From positions 1-64,000 of the forward strand of contig JALOAI010000007.1 in the NCBI GenBank assembly GCA_023228945.1: a DNA stretch of 64,000 bases, read 5' to 3'. The stretch comes from Pigmentiphaga sp. (lineage in GTDB: Bacteria; Pseudomonadota; Gammaproteobacteria; Burkholderiales; Burkholderiaceae_B). Position 1 is the stretch's first letter. Every line of letters begins with the position of its first letter. Shown here piece after piece: positions 28,378 through 36,640 of the stretch. The position numbers and the translations under genes are program-made. Below the pieces are notes generated by a model. It worked only from the letters and a program-made list of their open reading frames with translations, ran no database searches and was not told the DNA's origin.

Positions 28378-28450
28378 GAATAGCGAATGATGTAGGGGTG
28401 TGATTCAGGATGAGCCGGAAATGGCGGTGGAGCGCCGCGAGAATGGGATA

Positions 28451-29074
28451 ATGCCGTCTAGCAACTTAAACGATAGCAATATGGCAGACATTGCAGACGG
28501 CACCGAACCCGCCGGTGCCAACCATCCGCAGCTCCCGATTTTTTTGGTGGGCATGCCGGGCGCCGGCAAAACCACGATCGGCAAGGCGCTGGCACGCCAC
28601 CTGCAACGGCCGTTTCTGGACCTCGACCATGAGCTTGAGCGCCGTTGCGGCGTGCGGATTCCAACGATCTTCGACCTTGAAGGCGAAGCCGGGTTCCGGC
28701 GGCGCGAAACCTGCGCGCTGGAGGAGTGTACCCGGCAGCCCGGAATCGTGCTCGCCACCGGAGGCGGGGCGGTATTGGCCGCTGAAAACCGCCGTTTGCT
28801 GCGCGAGCGGGGCATGGTGGTATATCTCAAGGCGCGTGCCATAGACCTGTATCATCGCACACGGCACGATCGAAATCGGCCGTTGTTGCAAAATCCCGAC
28901 CCTCTCGGTACGCTTTCCCGCCTGCTCGAGCAGCGCGAGCCGTTCTACGAAGAAATCGCCGATCTCACCATCGAAACCGGCCGCCATCCGGTGCAGCACG
29001 TCGTGCGCCGGGTGCTGCCGCTGCTGCAAACCTATTCCCGCGAGCACGATTTGTTATGCAAGAAGTTGCCGTAG
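28451..29074 (+). CDS. aroK: Shikimate kinase
   Basis: 207 residues from the ATG chosen at 28451. Walker A is [15 protein letters not shown], followed by [22 protein letters not shown] and ATGGGAVL, all standard for shikimate kinase, which phosphorylates shikimate for chorismate synthesis. The start is uncertain: in-frame ATGs also exist at 28421 and 28481 and none has a good ribosome site. The conserved domain begins about residue 23 of the chosen form. The 3' end overlaps aroB by 19 bp, so the two are translationally coupled. Confidence 0.93.
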   Translation: MPSSNLNDSNMADIADGTEPAGANHPQLPIFLVGMPGAGKTTIGKALARHLQRPFLDLDHELERRCGVRIPTIFDLEGEAGFRRRETCALEECTRQPGIVLATGGGAVLAAENRRLLRERGMVVYLKARAIDLYHRTRHDRNRPLLQNPDPLGTLSRLLEQREPFYEEIADLTIETGRHPVQHVVRRVLPLLQTYSREHDLLCKKLP

Positions 29075-30144
29075 CCACCGCCGGTGGCGCCTACCCGATC
29101 CGCATCGGCGGCGGGCGCCTGGACCACCTGGCCGAATCCGTGCCGGCCGACGCCAGCCGCATCGCGCTGGTCACCAATCCCACGGTGGGCGCCCATTACG
29201 CCGACCGTGCCGAGCGTGCGCTGGCCGCCAGCGGCCGGCCGGTCAGCCGCATCGTGCTGCCCGATGGCGAAAGCCACAAAACGCTGGCCACGCTGCAAAT
29301 GCTGTTCGACACCTTGCTGGCCGAGCGCTTCGATCGCCGTTGCCTATTGGTGGCGCTGGGCGGCGGGGTCATCGGCGATATGGTGGGGTTTGCCGCGGCG
29401 GTGTATATGCGCGGCGTGCGCTTCCTGCAGGTGCCCACCACTTTGCTGGCGCAAGTCGACTCTTCCGTGGGTGGCAAGACCGGGGTCAACCATCCTCTGG
29501 GCAAGAACATGATCGGCGCCTTCCACCAGCCGGTGGCCGTCGAGATCGACACCGATGTCCTGCAAACGCTGCCGGCGCGCGAGATATCGGCCGGGCTGGC
29601 CGAGGTCATCAAGTACGGCTGCATCCTGGATGCCGCGTTTTTCACCTGGTGCGAGGCCGAGGCCGGTGCCTTGCGCGCGCTGCGGCCCGAGGCCCTGGCC
29701 CGCGCCATTGCCCGGTCGTGCGAGCTCAAGGCCCAGGTCGTGGGGCGTGACGAGCGCGAATCCGGCGAGCGCGCCATCCTCAACTTCGGCCATACCTTCG
29801 GCCACGCCATCGAGGCCGGTCTGGGCTATGGTCAGTGGCTGCACGGCGAGGCCGTGGGCTGCGGGATGGTGCAGGCGGCCGCCTTGTCGGCGCGCGTGGC
29901 GGGGCTGGCGGCGGCGGATGCGTCGCGCATCGGGGCGCTGGTCGAGGCGATCGGCTGTCCCGCGGTGGCGCCCGATCTCGGCGCCGAGCGTTGGCTGGAG
30001 CTGATGCAGGTCGATAAAAAAGCGGAGGGCGGGCAGATACGATTCGTGCTGCTGCCCGAGCTCGGGCGCGCCATCGTACGCACCGCGCCCGAGGCCGAGG
30101 TGCGGGCAGTGCTGGCCGCCACCGTGGGCACGGCGGTGGCATGA
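29056..30144 (+). CDS. aroB: 3-dehydroquinate synthase
   Basis: 362 residues. It is the NAD- and metal-dependent enzyme that cyclises DAHP in the shikimate pathway. Landmarks: [47 protein letters not shown], the metal-site block [10 protein letters not shown] and [10 protein letters not shown]. It is the natural partner of aroK, which overlaps its start. The order aroK-aroB-dgt matches other betaproteobacteria. Confidence 0.97.
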   Translation: MQEVAVATAGGAYPIRIGGGRLDHLAESVPADASRIALVTNPTVGAHYADRAERALAASGRPVSRIVLPDGESHKTLATLQMLFDTLLAERFDRRCLLVALGGGVIGDMVGFAAAVYMRGVRFLQVPTTLLAQVDSSVGGKTGVNHPLGKNMIGAFHQPVAVEIDTDVLQTLPAREISAGLAEVIKYGCILDAAFFTWCEAEAGALRALRPEALARAIARSCELKAQVVGRDERESGERAILNFGHTFGHAIEAGLGYGQWLHGEAVGCGMVQAAALSARVAGLAAADASRIGALVEAIGCPAVAPDLGAERWLELMQVDKKAEGGQIRFVLLPELGRAIVRTAPEAEVRAVLAATVGTAVA

Positions 30145-30168
30145 TCCCCTGGCCGGGCGGAGGCTGAG

Positions 30169-31350
30169 ATGCAAACACGACACGGATCCTCGATGAACCA
30201 CGGCCTGGCGCCCTATGCCGCCGACCCCGCCGTTACGCGCGGGCGCCGGTATGCCGAAGATCCGCCCATGGGCCGCACCGAATTCCAGCGCGACCGCGAC
30301 CGTATCGTGCACGCCAAGGCGTTCCGCCGCCTTGAGTATAAAACCCAGGTGTTCGTCAATCACGAAGGCGATCTCTTTCGCACGCGCCTCACGCACAGCA
30401 TCGAAGTGGCGCAGATCTGTCGCTCGGTGGCGCGCAATCTGCGCCTGAACGAAGATCTCATCGAAGCCATCGCGCTGGCGCACGATCTGGGCCACACGCC
30501 CTTCGGCCATGCCGGCCAGGATGCGCTCGACGCCGCACTGCGTGCCCGCCAGCCCGATAGCCAGGGTTTCGAACATAATCTGCAAAGCCTGCGGGTAGTC
30601 GACCGCCTCGAACAGCGCTACGGGGCTTTCGATGGCCTCAACCTATGTTTTGAAACCCGCGAAGGCATCCTCAAGCACTGCTCCAAGGCGCGGGCGGCGC
30701 ATCTGGGCGACGTCGGCAGGCGTTTCCTCGACGGCACCCAGCCCAGCCTCGAGGCGCAATTGGCCAATCTCTGCGACGAAATCGCCTACAACAATCACGA
30801 TATCGACGACGGCCTGCGTTCGGGCTTGATCACCCTGTCGCAATTGCAAGAAATCGAGATCTTCGCGTCGCATTGGCGTATCGCCAGCGAGCGCTATCCG
30901 GGGATCGACGAGCGCCGCCTCACCGCCGAAACCGTGCGCCGCATGATCAATACCTTGATCATCGACCTCACCAGTACCACCGCCAGCCGCATCGCCGAGC
31001 TTGCGCCGGACAGCTCCGACGCCGTGCGCGCCGCGCCGCCGCTGGCCGCTTTCAGCGCCGCCGTGCATCGGCAATCGCGCGAGCTCAAGAGCTTTCTCCG
31101 CGACAACCTCTACCGGCATTTCCAGGTCATGCGCATGACCCACAAGGCGCGCCGTATCATCCACGAGCTATTCGATGTCTTCATGGATGAACCCGGCTTG
31201 TTGCCGCCGCGGCATCAGCGGCGCGCGGCCGGTACGCCGCCCCGTGCGCAGGCCAGGGCGATCGCCGATTACATCGCCGGTATGACCGACCGCTACGCGA
31301 TGCTCGAGCATCGGCGCCTGTTCGATATGGCAACACGGCATGCCTCGTAA
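30169..31350 (+). CDS. dgt: Deoxyguanosinetriphosphate triphosphohydrolase-like protein
   Basis: 393 residues with an HD phosphohydrolase domain. The metal ligands are in THSIEV (His76), [12 protein letters not shown] (His105-Asp106) and [13 protein letters not shown]. This family removes triphosphate from dNTPs, controlling nucleotide pools. Family landmarks include [20 protein letters not shown] and TRLTHS. It starts 24 bp after aroB. An in-frame ATG at 30193 would shorten the start by 8 residues. It is type 2 dGTPase-like rather than the longer E. coli type. Confidence 0.93.
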   Translation: MQTRHGSSMNHGLAPYAADPAVTRGRRYAEDPPMGRTEFQRDRDRIVHAKAFRRLEYKTQVFVNHEGDLFRTRLTHSIEVAQICRSVARNLRLNEDLIEAIALAHDLGHTPFGHAGQDALDAALRARQPDSQGFEHNLQSLRVVDRLEQRYGAFDGLNLCFETREGILKHCSKARAAHLGDVGRRFLDGTQPSLEAQLANLCDEIAYNNHDIDDGLRSGLITLSQLQEIEIFASHWRIASERYPGIDERRLTAETVRRMINTLIIDLTSTTASRIAELAPDSSDAVRAAPPLAAFSAAVHRQSRELKSFLRDNLYRHFQVMRMTHKARRIIHELFDVFMDEPGLLPPRHQRRAAGTPPRAQARAIADYIAGMTDRYAMLEHRRLFDMATRHAS

Positions 31351-31551
31351 AGGCCAACAGCCGGTCACGCTGCGTTACTCTGGCGGACACGCTCCGCCCG
31401 GCCCGGCGCTGTCGCGGGGTAGCCACGGCAGCCGCCGGCCGCCGTCACACATCGCCGCGGCTCCGGTCGCGAACCCTGGCGGCGGTGGCCGACGCCCGAC
31501 CACGCGGCGAGCTTTCTTTCTACCGTCTTTTCTCTTGCGGACCTCCTACTC

Positions 31552-32313
31552 ATGAGTTATCAGGTACTTTCTCGTCAAACACACCAGAACCTTCGCCTGC
31601 GGACGCCGGCCCAGCACTGGTCGTTCGCGCGCGATCGCGGTTTCGTCGGCCTGGTGGCCGCCGAACTCGGCGAGGCCGCACGCACCATGCCCGTGGTTTT
31701 CCGTGTCCAGGACGATCAGGCCGCGCTGGTCGGCCTGATGGGTTTCGGCCCGAACAACCTGTTCGTCGACGCCAACGGCCGGTGGCAGGTTCCCTATATT
31801 CCGGGCGTGCTGCGTGCCTGGCCGTTCGCGCTGGTGCCCAAAGACGACCAGCAAGTGGTCGTGATCGAGCGCGACAGCGATTTTTTCGACACCGAAGAGG
31901 GGGAGTTGCTGTTCGATGCCCAGGGCGAGCCGGGCGAGCGGCTGCAGAAAATCGTCGAGTTCCTGCGTGTCATGGGGCAGCAGGAAGCCCTGACGCAGCG
32001 CGCCGTGGCCGCTATCCGCGGCCTGAATCTGCTGGTGCCCTGGGAGCCCGTGGTAAAGCGCGCCGATGGCCAGTCGCTGCGTTTGCAAGGCTTGTTCATG
32101 GTCGATCAAAAAGCGTTTGACGAGCTGAGCGACGAAGACTTCCTTACCTTGCGGCGCGAGGGCGGCCTGCCGGTGGTGTATGCCCATTCGCTGTCGCTGC
32201 GCAGCATCGCGGTGCTCGAGCAACTGGCGCGCCGCCAGGCCCAGACCGCCGCGCCAACCACGGTGGCGTTGCCCGACGGCCCGGAATTTACCGACGAATA
32301 CCTCAAGTTTTAA
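31552..32313 (+). CDS. sapC: SapC family protein
   Basis: 253 residues, soluble, no signal peptide, matching the SapC-like family (N-terminal RTPAQHWSFARDRGFVGLVAAE; central GFGPNNLFVDANGRWQVPYIPGVLRAWPF; DFFDTEEGELLFDAQGE). In Campylobacter fetus, sapC is the first gene of sapCDEF, whose other members are the type I secretion system for S-layer proteins. The biochemical role of SapC is unknown. Here it is followed, after a convergent Crp-type regulator, by an ABC/HlyD/TolC trio, the same gene set. A 201-bp gap separates it from dgt. The last 11 bp overlap the end of the convergent regulator gene. Confidence 0.85.
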   Translation: MSYQVLSRQTHQNLRLRTPAQHWSFARDRGFVGLVAAELGEAARTMPVVFRVQDDQAALVGLMGFGPNNLFVDANGRWQVPYIPGVLRAWPFALVPKDDQQVVVIERDSDFFDTEEGELLFDAQGEPGERLQKIVEFLRVMGQQEALTQRAVAAIRGLNLLVPWEPVVKRADGQSLRLQGLFMVDQKAFDELSDEDFLTLRREGGLPVVYAHSLSLRSIAVLEQLARRQAQTAAPTTVALPDGPEFTDEYLKF

Positions 32314-33145
32314 CGCCGCTTGGGCCGGCGCGTGGCGCGCCGGCCCTTCCGGCTTGAACCGGGGCAGCCTGCGGCATGTCGGCGGGGTCGCTTTCGGCGT
32401 CGCGTTTTTTCTTGCTGACTCGCAGTTGCAGCTCGCCGCGCGCCAGTTTGGCGAGCGCTCCCGGGTTGCGCACGATCAGCCGGCGGTTGTCTTTCTCGAC
32501 GATCTGGTGCGTGAACAGGGCCTGCATGGCGCGCGAGACGGTTTCGCGGCTCACGTTGGCGGTGATGGCGATGGCCTGCTGGCTGGGCAGGTTCTCGATG
32601 GTGACCAGATTGTCGTTCCAGGTGCGCGTGGCGCTGTGCAGCACGGCGTAGATGCGCGAGAAGGCGCGCGCCATGCCCAGGACCGAGCGGATGTGCGAGG
32701 ATTGCCGGATGGTATGGCATAGGCGCAGCAGGATGCGTTCGGCCACCACCGGGTAGCGGGTGAACACGCGGCGCGCCATATGGCCCGGCAGCAAACCCAC
32801 CACCGAAGGCGTGGTGGCCACGATGGACGCCGAGCGCGTACCGCCGTCGATCACGGCGAGTTCGCCGAGATAGTCGCCCGCCTCGACGAAATGCAGGCCG
32901 ACTTCGCGGCCGTCTTCCGAGGGCGCGATTACCTGTAGCCGCCCGGATACCAGCAGCACCAGCTCGTCGCCGCTGGAACCTTTGTGGATCACGTAGGCGC
33001 GTTTGTCGTAGTGCTCGAAGCGCGTGACCGCGGCCAGTTCCTGGAGAACCGTCTCGTCGAGTCCGGCCAGGAGCTTTTGCTGGCGGAGCGCATCGAGGGG
33101 GGAGAAAGCCACGGTGAGGGAAGCGGTAGTCGTATCAGTCCGCAT
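32303..33145 (-). CDS. Crp/Fnr-family transcriptional regulator
   Basis: 280 residues. Cyclic-nucleotide-binding-like domain (about 15-135) with GDYLGELAVIDGGTRSASI, close to the cAMP phosphate-binding pattern of CRP, including the Arg-Ser pair. A dimer helix and a winged HTH follow (about 165-240), whose recognition helix carries SRETVSR, matching the RETVGR DNA contacts of E. coli CRP. No iron-sulfur cysteines are seen, so it is CRP-like rather than FNR-like. A basic then Pro/Ala-rich tail follows (about 245-280). It is divergent from the type I secretion genes, with two TGTGA-N6-TCAC type sites between them, so it probably controls both promoters. Confidence 0.9.
   Translation of the reverse strand: MRTDTTTASLTVAFSPLDALRQQKLLAGLDETVLQELAAVTRFEHYDKRAYVIHKGSSGDELVLLVSGRLQVIAPSEDGREVGLHFVEAGDYLGELAVIDGGTRSASIVATTPSVVGLLPGHMARRVFTRYPVVAERILLRLCHTIRQSSHIRSVLGMARAFSRIYAVLHSATRTWNDNLVTIENLPSQQAIAITANVSRETVSRAMQALFTHQIVEKDNRRLIVRNPGALAKLARGELQLRVSKKKRDAESDPADMPQAAPVQAGRAGAPRAGPSGVKT
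32322..32346. terminator. 11-bp perfect GC hairpin behind sapC, inside the 3' end of the crp-like gene
   Basis: Arms GGGCCGGCGCG (32322-32332) and CGCGCCGGCCC (32336-32346) pair perfectly around a 3-base loop, starting 9 bp after the sapC stop. On the opposite strand the same bases encode the Ala/Gly/Pro-rich tail of the regulator. No T-run follows, so its efficiency as an intrinsic terminator is unproven. Confidence 0.6.
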
Positions 33146-33166
33146 TCTAGCCCAGGGGCTGTCAGC

Positions 33167-33216
33167 ATGTGACTGTCATCACTCTGTCGCACAAAATATT
33201 GTGATGACGGTCACAT
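33167..33216. promoter_or_regulatory. Paired Crp-type operators in inverted arrangement
   Basis: Two sites lie in the 128-bp divergent promoter region: TGTGA-CTGTCA-TCACT (33168-33183) and TGTGA-TGACGG-TCACA (33200-33215). The second is a perfect TGTGA-N6-TCACA core. Their centres are 32 bp apart, about three helical turns. The two sites are themselves inverted copies: the 16-base arms 33167-33182 and 33201-33216 match at 15 of 16 positions around an AT-rich 18-bp centre. A possible -10 TAAGAT is at 33224-33229. Confidence 0.8.
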
Positions 33217-33273
33217 TCAGTGCTAAGATTTCGCCCGTTCCGGCATGGCGTCCGGACGCTTCTATTCAAGTGG

Positions 33274-35031
33274 ATGGTCATGGCTTCCAGGTTCTCCCTG
33301 CCGCGCGACGAAATCGTCCAGGCGCTCGTTAGTTTCAAGCAGGCGTTTCGCTCCGTCGGCATGTTCAGCATGGTCATCAACATGCTGATGCTGGTGCCAT
33401 CGATCTACATGCTGCAGGTCTATGACCGCGTGCTGGCCAGCCGCAACTCCTATACCTTGCTGATGCTCACGGTGATCATGCTGGGCGCCTACGTCATCAT
33501 GGCCGCGCTGGAGTATGTGCGCAGCCAGGTCCTGATCCGGATCGGCTCGCGGCTGGACATCCAGCTCAACCGGCGCGTGTATACCGCCGCCTTCGAGCAA
33601 AACCTCAAGAACGGCAACGGCAACGCCACCCAGGCCCTGAACGACCTCACCACCATCCGCCAGTTCGTCACCGGCAGCGCGCCGATGGCGTTTTTCGATG
33701 CGCCATGGGCGCCGATCTACATCCTGGTGATTTTCCTGTTCGACATGTGGCTGGGCTTGTTCGCCCTCATCGGCACCCTGATCCTGATCGTTCTGGCGAT
33801 CATCAACCAATGGGTGACCAACAAACCCCTGAAAGAAGCCAACTCGCTATCGGTGGCATCCACCACCCAGGCGGGCAACACCCTGCGCAACGCCGAAGTG
33901 ATCGAGGCCATGGGCATGATGCCCGACCTGCAGGCGCGCTGGTACCGCACCCACGAGCAGTTCCTCAAGCTGCAGAATGAGGCCAGCGAAAAAGCCGCGG
34001 TGGTGAGCTCCTATACGCGCTTCTTCCGCATCTCGCTGCAATCGCTGGTGCTGGGCTTGGGGGCCCTGCTGGTGCTGCAGGGCAGCATCACCGCCGGCAT
34101 GATGATCGCCGGCTCCATTCTGCTCGGCCGGGCTCTGGCGCCGGTGGAGATGGTGATCAACGTCTGGAAGCAGTGGGCCGGCGTGCGCAGCGCTCACGAA
34201 CGACTGGTCAAGCTGCTCGAAACGAATCCCGCGCGCCGCTCCGGCATGGCGTTGCCGCCGCCCAAGGGCGATCTGAGCCTCGAGGGCGTTGCGGCGGCGC
34301 CGCCGGGGTCGCGCCTGCCCATCCTGCGCAATCTCAACCTCACGGTGGACGCCGGCGACGTGCTGGGCATCATCGGCCCCAGCGGCTCGGGCAAGTCCAC
34401 CCTGGCCCGCCTGCTGGTGGGCGTATGGCCGGCCATGATGGGTACGGTGCGCCTCGACGGGGCCGACGTCTATCAATGGAACAAAGACCAGCTCGGCCCC
34501 CACGTTGGCTATCTGCCCCAGGACATCGAGTTGTTCGGCGGCACCATCAGCGAGAATATCGCCCGCTTCGGCAATGTGGACCCCGAGAAGGTCATCGCCG
34601 CGGCGCGCATGGCCGGCGTGCACGAAATGATCCTGCAATTCGCCGCGGGCTACGATACCCAGATCGGCGACGGCGGCAGCAGCCTGTCGGGTGGCCAGCG
34701 GCAACGGATCGCCCTGGCCCGGGCCGTGTACGGCATGCCCTCGCTGGTGGTGCTCGACGAGCCCAACTCCAATCTGGATGAAACCGGCGAAGAAGCCCTG
34801 CGCGGCGCCATCAGCCGCTTGCGGGAAGCGGGCAAGACGGTGGTGCTCATCACCCACCGCACCAGCATCATCGCCGCCACCACCAAGCTCCTGCTGCTGC
34901 GCGATGGCACCGCGGCCATGTTCGGGCCGACCCAACAGGTACTGGCGTCGCTGGCCCAGGCCAATCAGCAACGCAAGGCGGGCGCGCTGCCGGGGGCGGG
35001 CGCCCCGCCCGCCGCGCGCCTGGCTCCCTGA
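33274..35031 (+). CDS. Type I secretion ABC transporter (PrtD/SapD type)
   Basis: 585 residues. A six-helix exporter domain (about 20-300) without an N-terminal peptidase domain, then an ATPase domain: Walker A GPSGSGKST, signature LSGGQRQR, Walker B LVVLDEPNSNLD and a switch histidine in ITHRTS. It energises export of a protein substrate from cytosol to exterior, with the HlyD and TolC partners encoded next. The start is chosen at ATG 33274 (MVMASRFSLPRDEIVQAL); ATG 33280 is equally possible, and no strong ribosome site is seen. The operon is probably under control of the divergent Crp-like regulator. No RTX or S-layer substrate gene lies in the window. Confidence 0.93.
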   Translation: MVMASRFSLPRDEIVQALVSFKQAFRSVGMFSMVINMLMLVPSIYMLQVYDRVLASRNSYTLLMLTVIMLGAYVIMAALEYVRSQVLIRIGSRLDIQLNRRVYTAAFEQNLKNGNGNATQALNDLTTIRQFVTGSAPMAFFDAPWAPIYILVIFLFDMWLGLFALIGTLILIVLAIINQWVTNKPLKEANSLSVASTTQAGNTLRNAEVIEAMGMMPDLQARWYRTHEQFLKLQNEASEKAAVVSSYTRFFRISLQSLVLGLGALLVLQGSITAGMMIAGSILLGRALAPVEMVINVWKQWAGVRSAHERLVKLLETNPARRSGMALPPPKGDLSLEGVAAAPPGSRLPILRNLNLTVDAGDVLGIIGPSGSGKSTLARLLVGVWPAMMGTVRLDGADVYQWNKDQLGPHVGYLPQDIELFGGTISENIARFGNVDPEKVIAAARMAGVHEMILQFAAGYDTQIGDGGSSLSGGQRQRIALARAVYGMPSLVVLDEPNSNLDETGEEALRGAISRLREAGKTVVLITHRTSIIAATTKLLLLRDGTAAMFGPTQQVLASLAQANQQRKAGALPGAGAPPAARLAP

Positions 35032-35082
35032 CCCCGTTCGCCCTCGTACGGCATCCATTCCCAGGTTTTCTCGAGCTTTCTC

Positions 35083-36459
35083 ATGGCTAAGCTGTTTGGC
35101 AAGAACAAAAGCCGGTCCGAACCGCCGGTCGAGGTGGTTGGAACCGAGGTGATCAATCCCGACGCCGGCGGGCTCGACATCAACGACCGCTACTATTCCC
35201 GGATCGGCTGGTGGATCGTGATCGTCGGCGTCGTCGGGTTTGGCGCCTGGGCGGCGCTGGCGCCGCTCGACCAGGGCGTTCCCGCGCCGGGCACGGTCAT
35301 GGTGTCGGGCAACCGCCAGGCGGTGCAGAACCTGGTGGGCGGCGTGGTGTCCGAGCTGCTGGTGCGCGATGGCGCCAAAGTGGCCGCGGGCGATGTGGTG
35401 ATCCGCTTCGATCCCACTCGTACGCGCTCCGAGGCCGAGGCCTTGCGCATCCAGTATTTCAGCGCCTTGGCGGCGGAGGCGCGGCTGCGGGCCGAGCGCG
35501 ATGGCGACGACACCGTCGAGTTCCCCGAAGCCCTGTTGAAAATGCGCCAGGATCCGCGGGTCGAGACGGCCATCCTCACGCAGCGGCAGTTGTTCGATAC
35601 CCGCCAGCAGGCGCTCGAAAGCGACCTCGAGGCGCAGTCGCAAAGCATCGCCAGTTTGCGCGCCGACATCGAGGGCCTGCGCTCGGTCACGGCGTCGCGG
35701 CGCGAACAGTCGCGGCTGCTGCAGGAGCAATTGGGCGGCATGCGCGACCTCGCCCGCGAGGGCTACGTACCGCGCAACCGCGTACTGGAGCTGGAGCGCG
35801 ACCTCAGCCGCCTGCAGGGCGAGATCGCGGAGGCCGGCTCGGGCATGCTCAGCGCGCAGCGCCGGATCGCCGAGATCGAGGCGCGGATGCTGCAGCGCCG
35901 CCAGGAGTACCAGCGCGAGGTGCGCACGCAGTTGTCGGATACCCAGCGTCAGGTGCAAGAAGTGCGCAGCCGGCTGGAGTATGCCGACTTCGAGTTGGCG
36001 CACACCGACGTGCGCGCGCCGGCCAGCGGCTATGTCGTCGGCTTGAGCGTCTTCACCGAGGGCGGGGTGGTGTCCACCGGTACGCAGTTGATGGAGATCG
36101 TGCCCGAGAACGAGCCGTTGATGGTCGACGTGCGGGTGCCGGTCCATCTGATCGATAAAGTGCACCCCGGCCTGGAGGTCGAGATGATGTTCACCGCGTT
36201 CAATCAGACCACGACCCCGCATATTCCCGGCGTGGTGCGCACGGTGTCGGCCGACCGGCTGCTCGACGAGCAGACCGGCGAGCCGTATTTCCGGGTCGAG
36301 GCCGAGGTCACGCCGGAGGGCGAGACCCTGCTGGCCACCAACGAAGTGCGGCCCGGCATGCCGGTCGACGTGCTGGTCAAGACCGGCGAGCGTTCGCTGC
36401 TGAACTATCTGTTCCGGCCGCTGATCGACCGCGCCAGAACCGCGTTCGTGCAGCAATGA
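35083..36459 (+). CDS. Type I secretion membrane fusion protein (HlyD family)
   Basis: 458 residues. Cytoplasmic N-terminus, one transmembrane segment (about 41-62; RIGWWIVIVGVVGFGAWAAL), a lipoyl-half motif GGVVSELLVRDGAKVAAGDVV, a long alpha-helical hairpin (about 125-315) and the second lipoyl half with VRAPASGYVVGLSVFTEGGVV. The C-terminal beta-barrel contains the HlyD-type GMPVDVLVKTGERSLLNYLFRPL. It bridges the ABC transporter and TolC across the periplasm. It lies 51 bp after the ABC gene. Confidence 0.95.
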   Translation: MAKLFGKNKSRSEPPVEVVGTEVINPDAGGLDINDRYYSRIGWWIVIVGVVGFGAWAALAPLDQGVPAPGTVMVSGNRQAVQNLVGGVVSELLVRDGAKVAAGDVVIRFDPTRTRSEAEALRIQYFSALAAEARLRAERDGDDTVEFPEALLKMRQDPRVETAILTQRQLFDTRQQALESDLEAQSQSIASLRADIEGLRSVTASRREQSRLLQEQLGGMRDLAREGYVPRNRVLELERDLSRLQGEIAEAGSGMLSAQRRIAEIEARMLQRRQEYQREVRTQLSDTQRQVQEVRSRLEYADFELAHTDVRAPASGYVVGLSVFTEGGVVSTGTQLMEIVPENEPLMVDVRVPVHLIDKVHPGLEVEMMFTAFNQTTTPHIPGVVRTVSADRLLDEQTGEPYFRVEAEVTPEGETLLATNEVRPGMPVDVLVKTGERSLLNYLFRPLIDRARTAFVQQ

Positions 36460-36461
36460 CC

Positions 36462-36625
36462 ACGCGCCGCAGTGCGAGCCGACTACCCCGCGGCTTTGCA
36501 TGCCACTCGGAGTCGCCAGGCACGGATCCGTCCGCAGGGACGGCTTCGTGTTTGGGCTCATCCAATCATGGCGGGCCGAGCGAGGCAGCCACCATCCGGG
36601 GTCGAAGGCGCCCGCCTTCCCATTT
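36462..36625 (+). repeat. Possible degenerate copy of the 123-bp repeat (copy F)
   Basis: In the hlyD-tolC gap, ACGCGCCGCAGTGCGAGCC (36462-36480) resembles the left end of the element, and GAGCGAGGCAGCCACC with GTCGAAGGCGCCC (about 36578-36613) resembles its middle. These segments are separated by extra bases and no clear right end is found. The match was judged by eye and could be chance in GC-rich DNA. No gene is seen in the gap. Confidence 0.3.
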
Positions 36626-36640
36626 TCCAGGAGGCCATCG

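Noticed and set aside
31381..31402. Short match to the GGCGGAGACGCTCCGACCGG part of the 123-bp repeat in the dgt-sapC gap
   Set aside because: Only about 20 bases match with no flanking similarity, so chance in GC-rich DNA is likely.
36500..36640. 47-residue N-terminal extension of the TolC-like protein
   Set aside because: A proper signal peptide begins at ATG 36641 with AGGAGG just before it; the upstream frame is non-coding.
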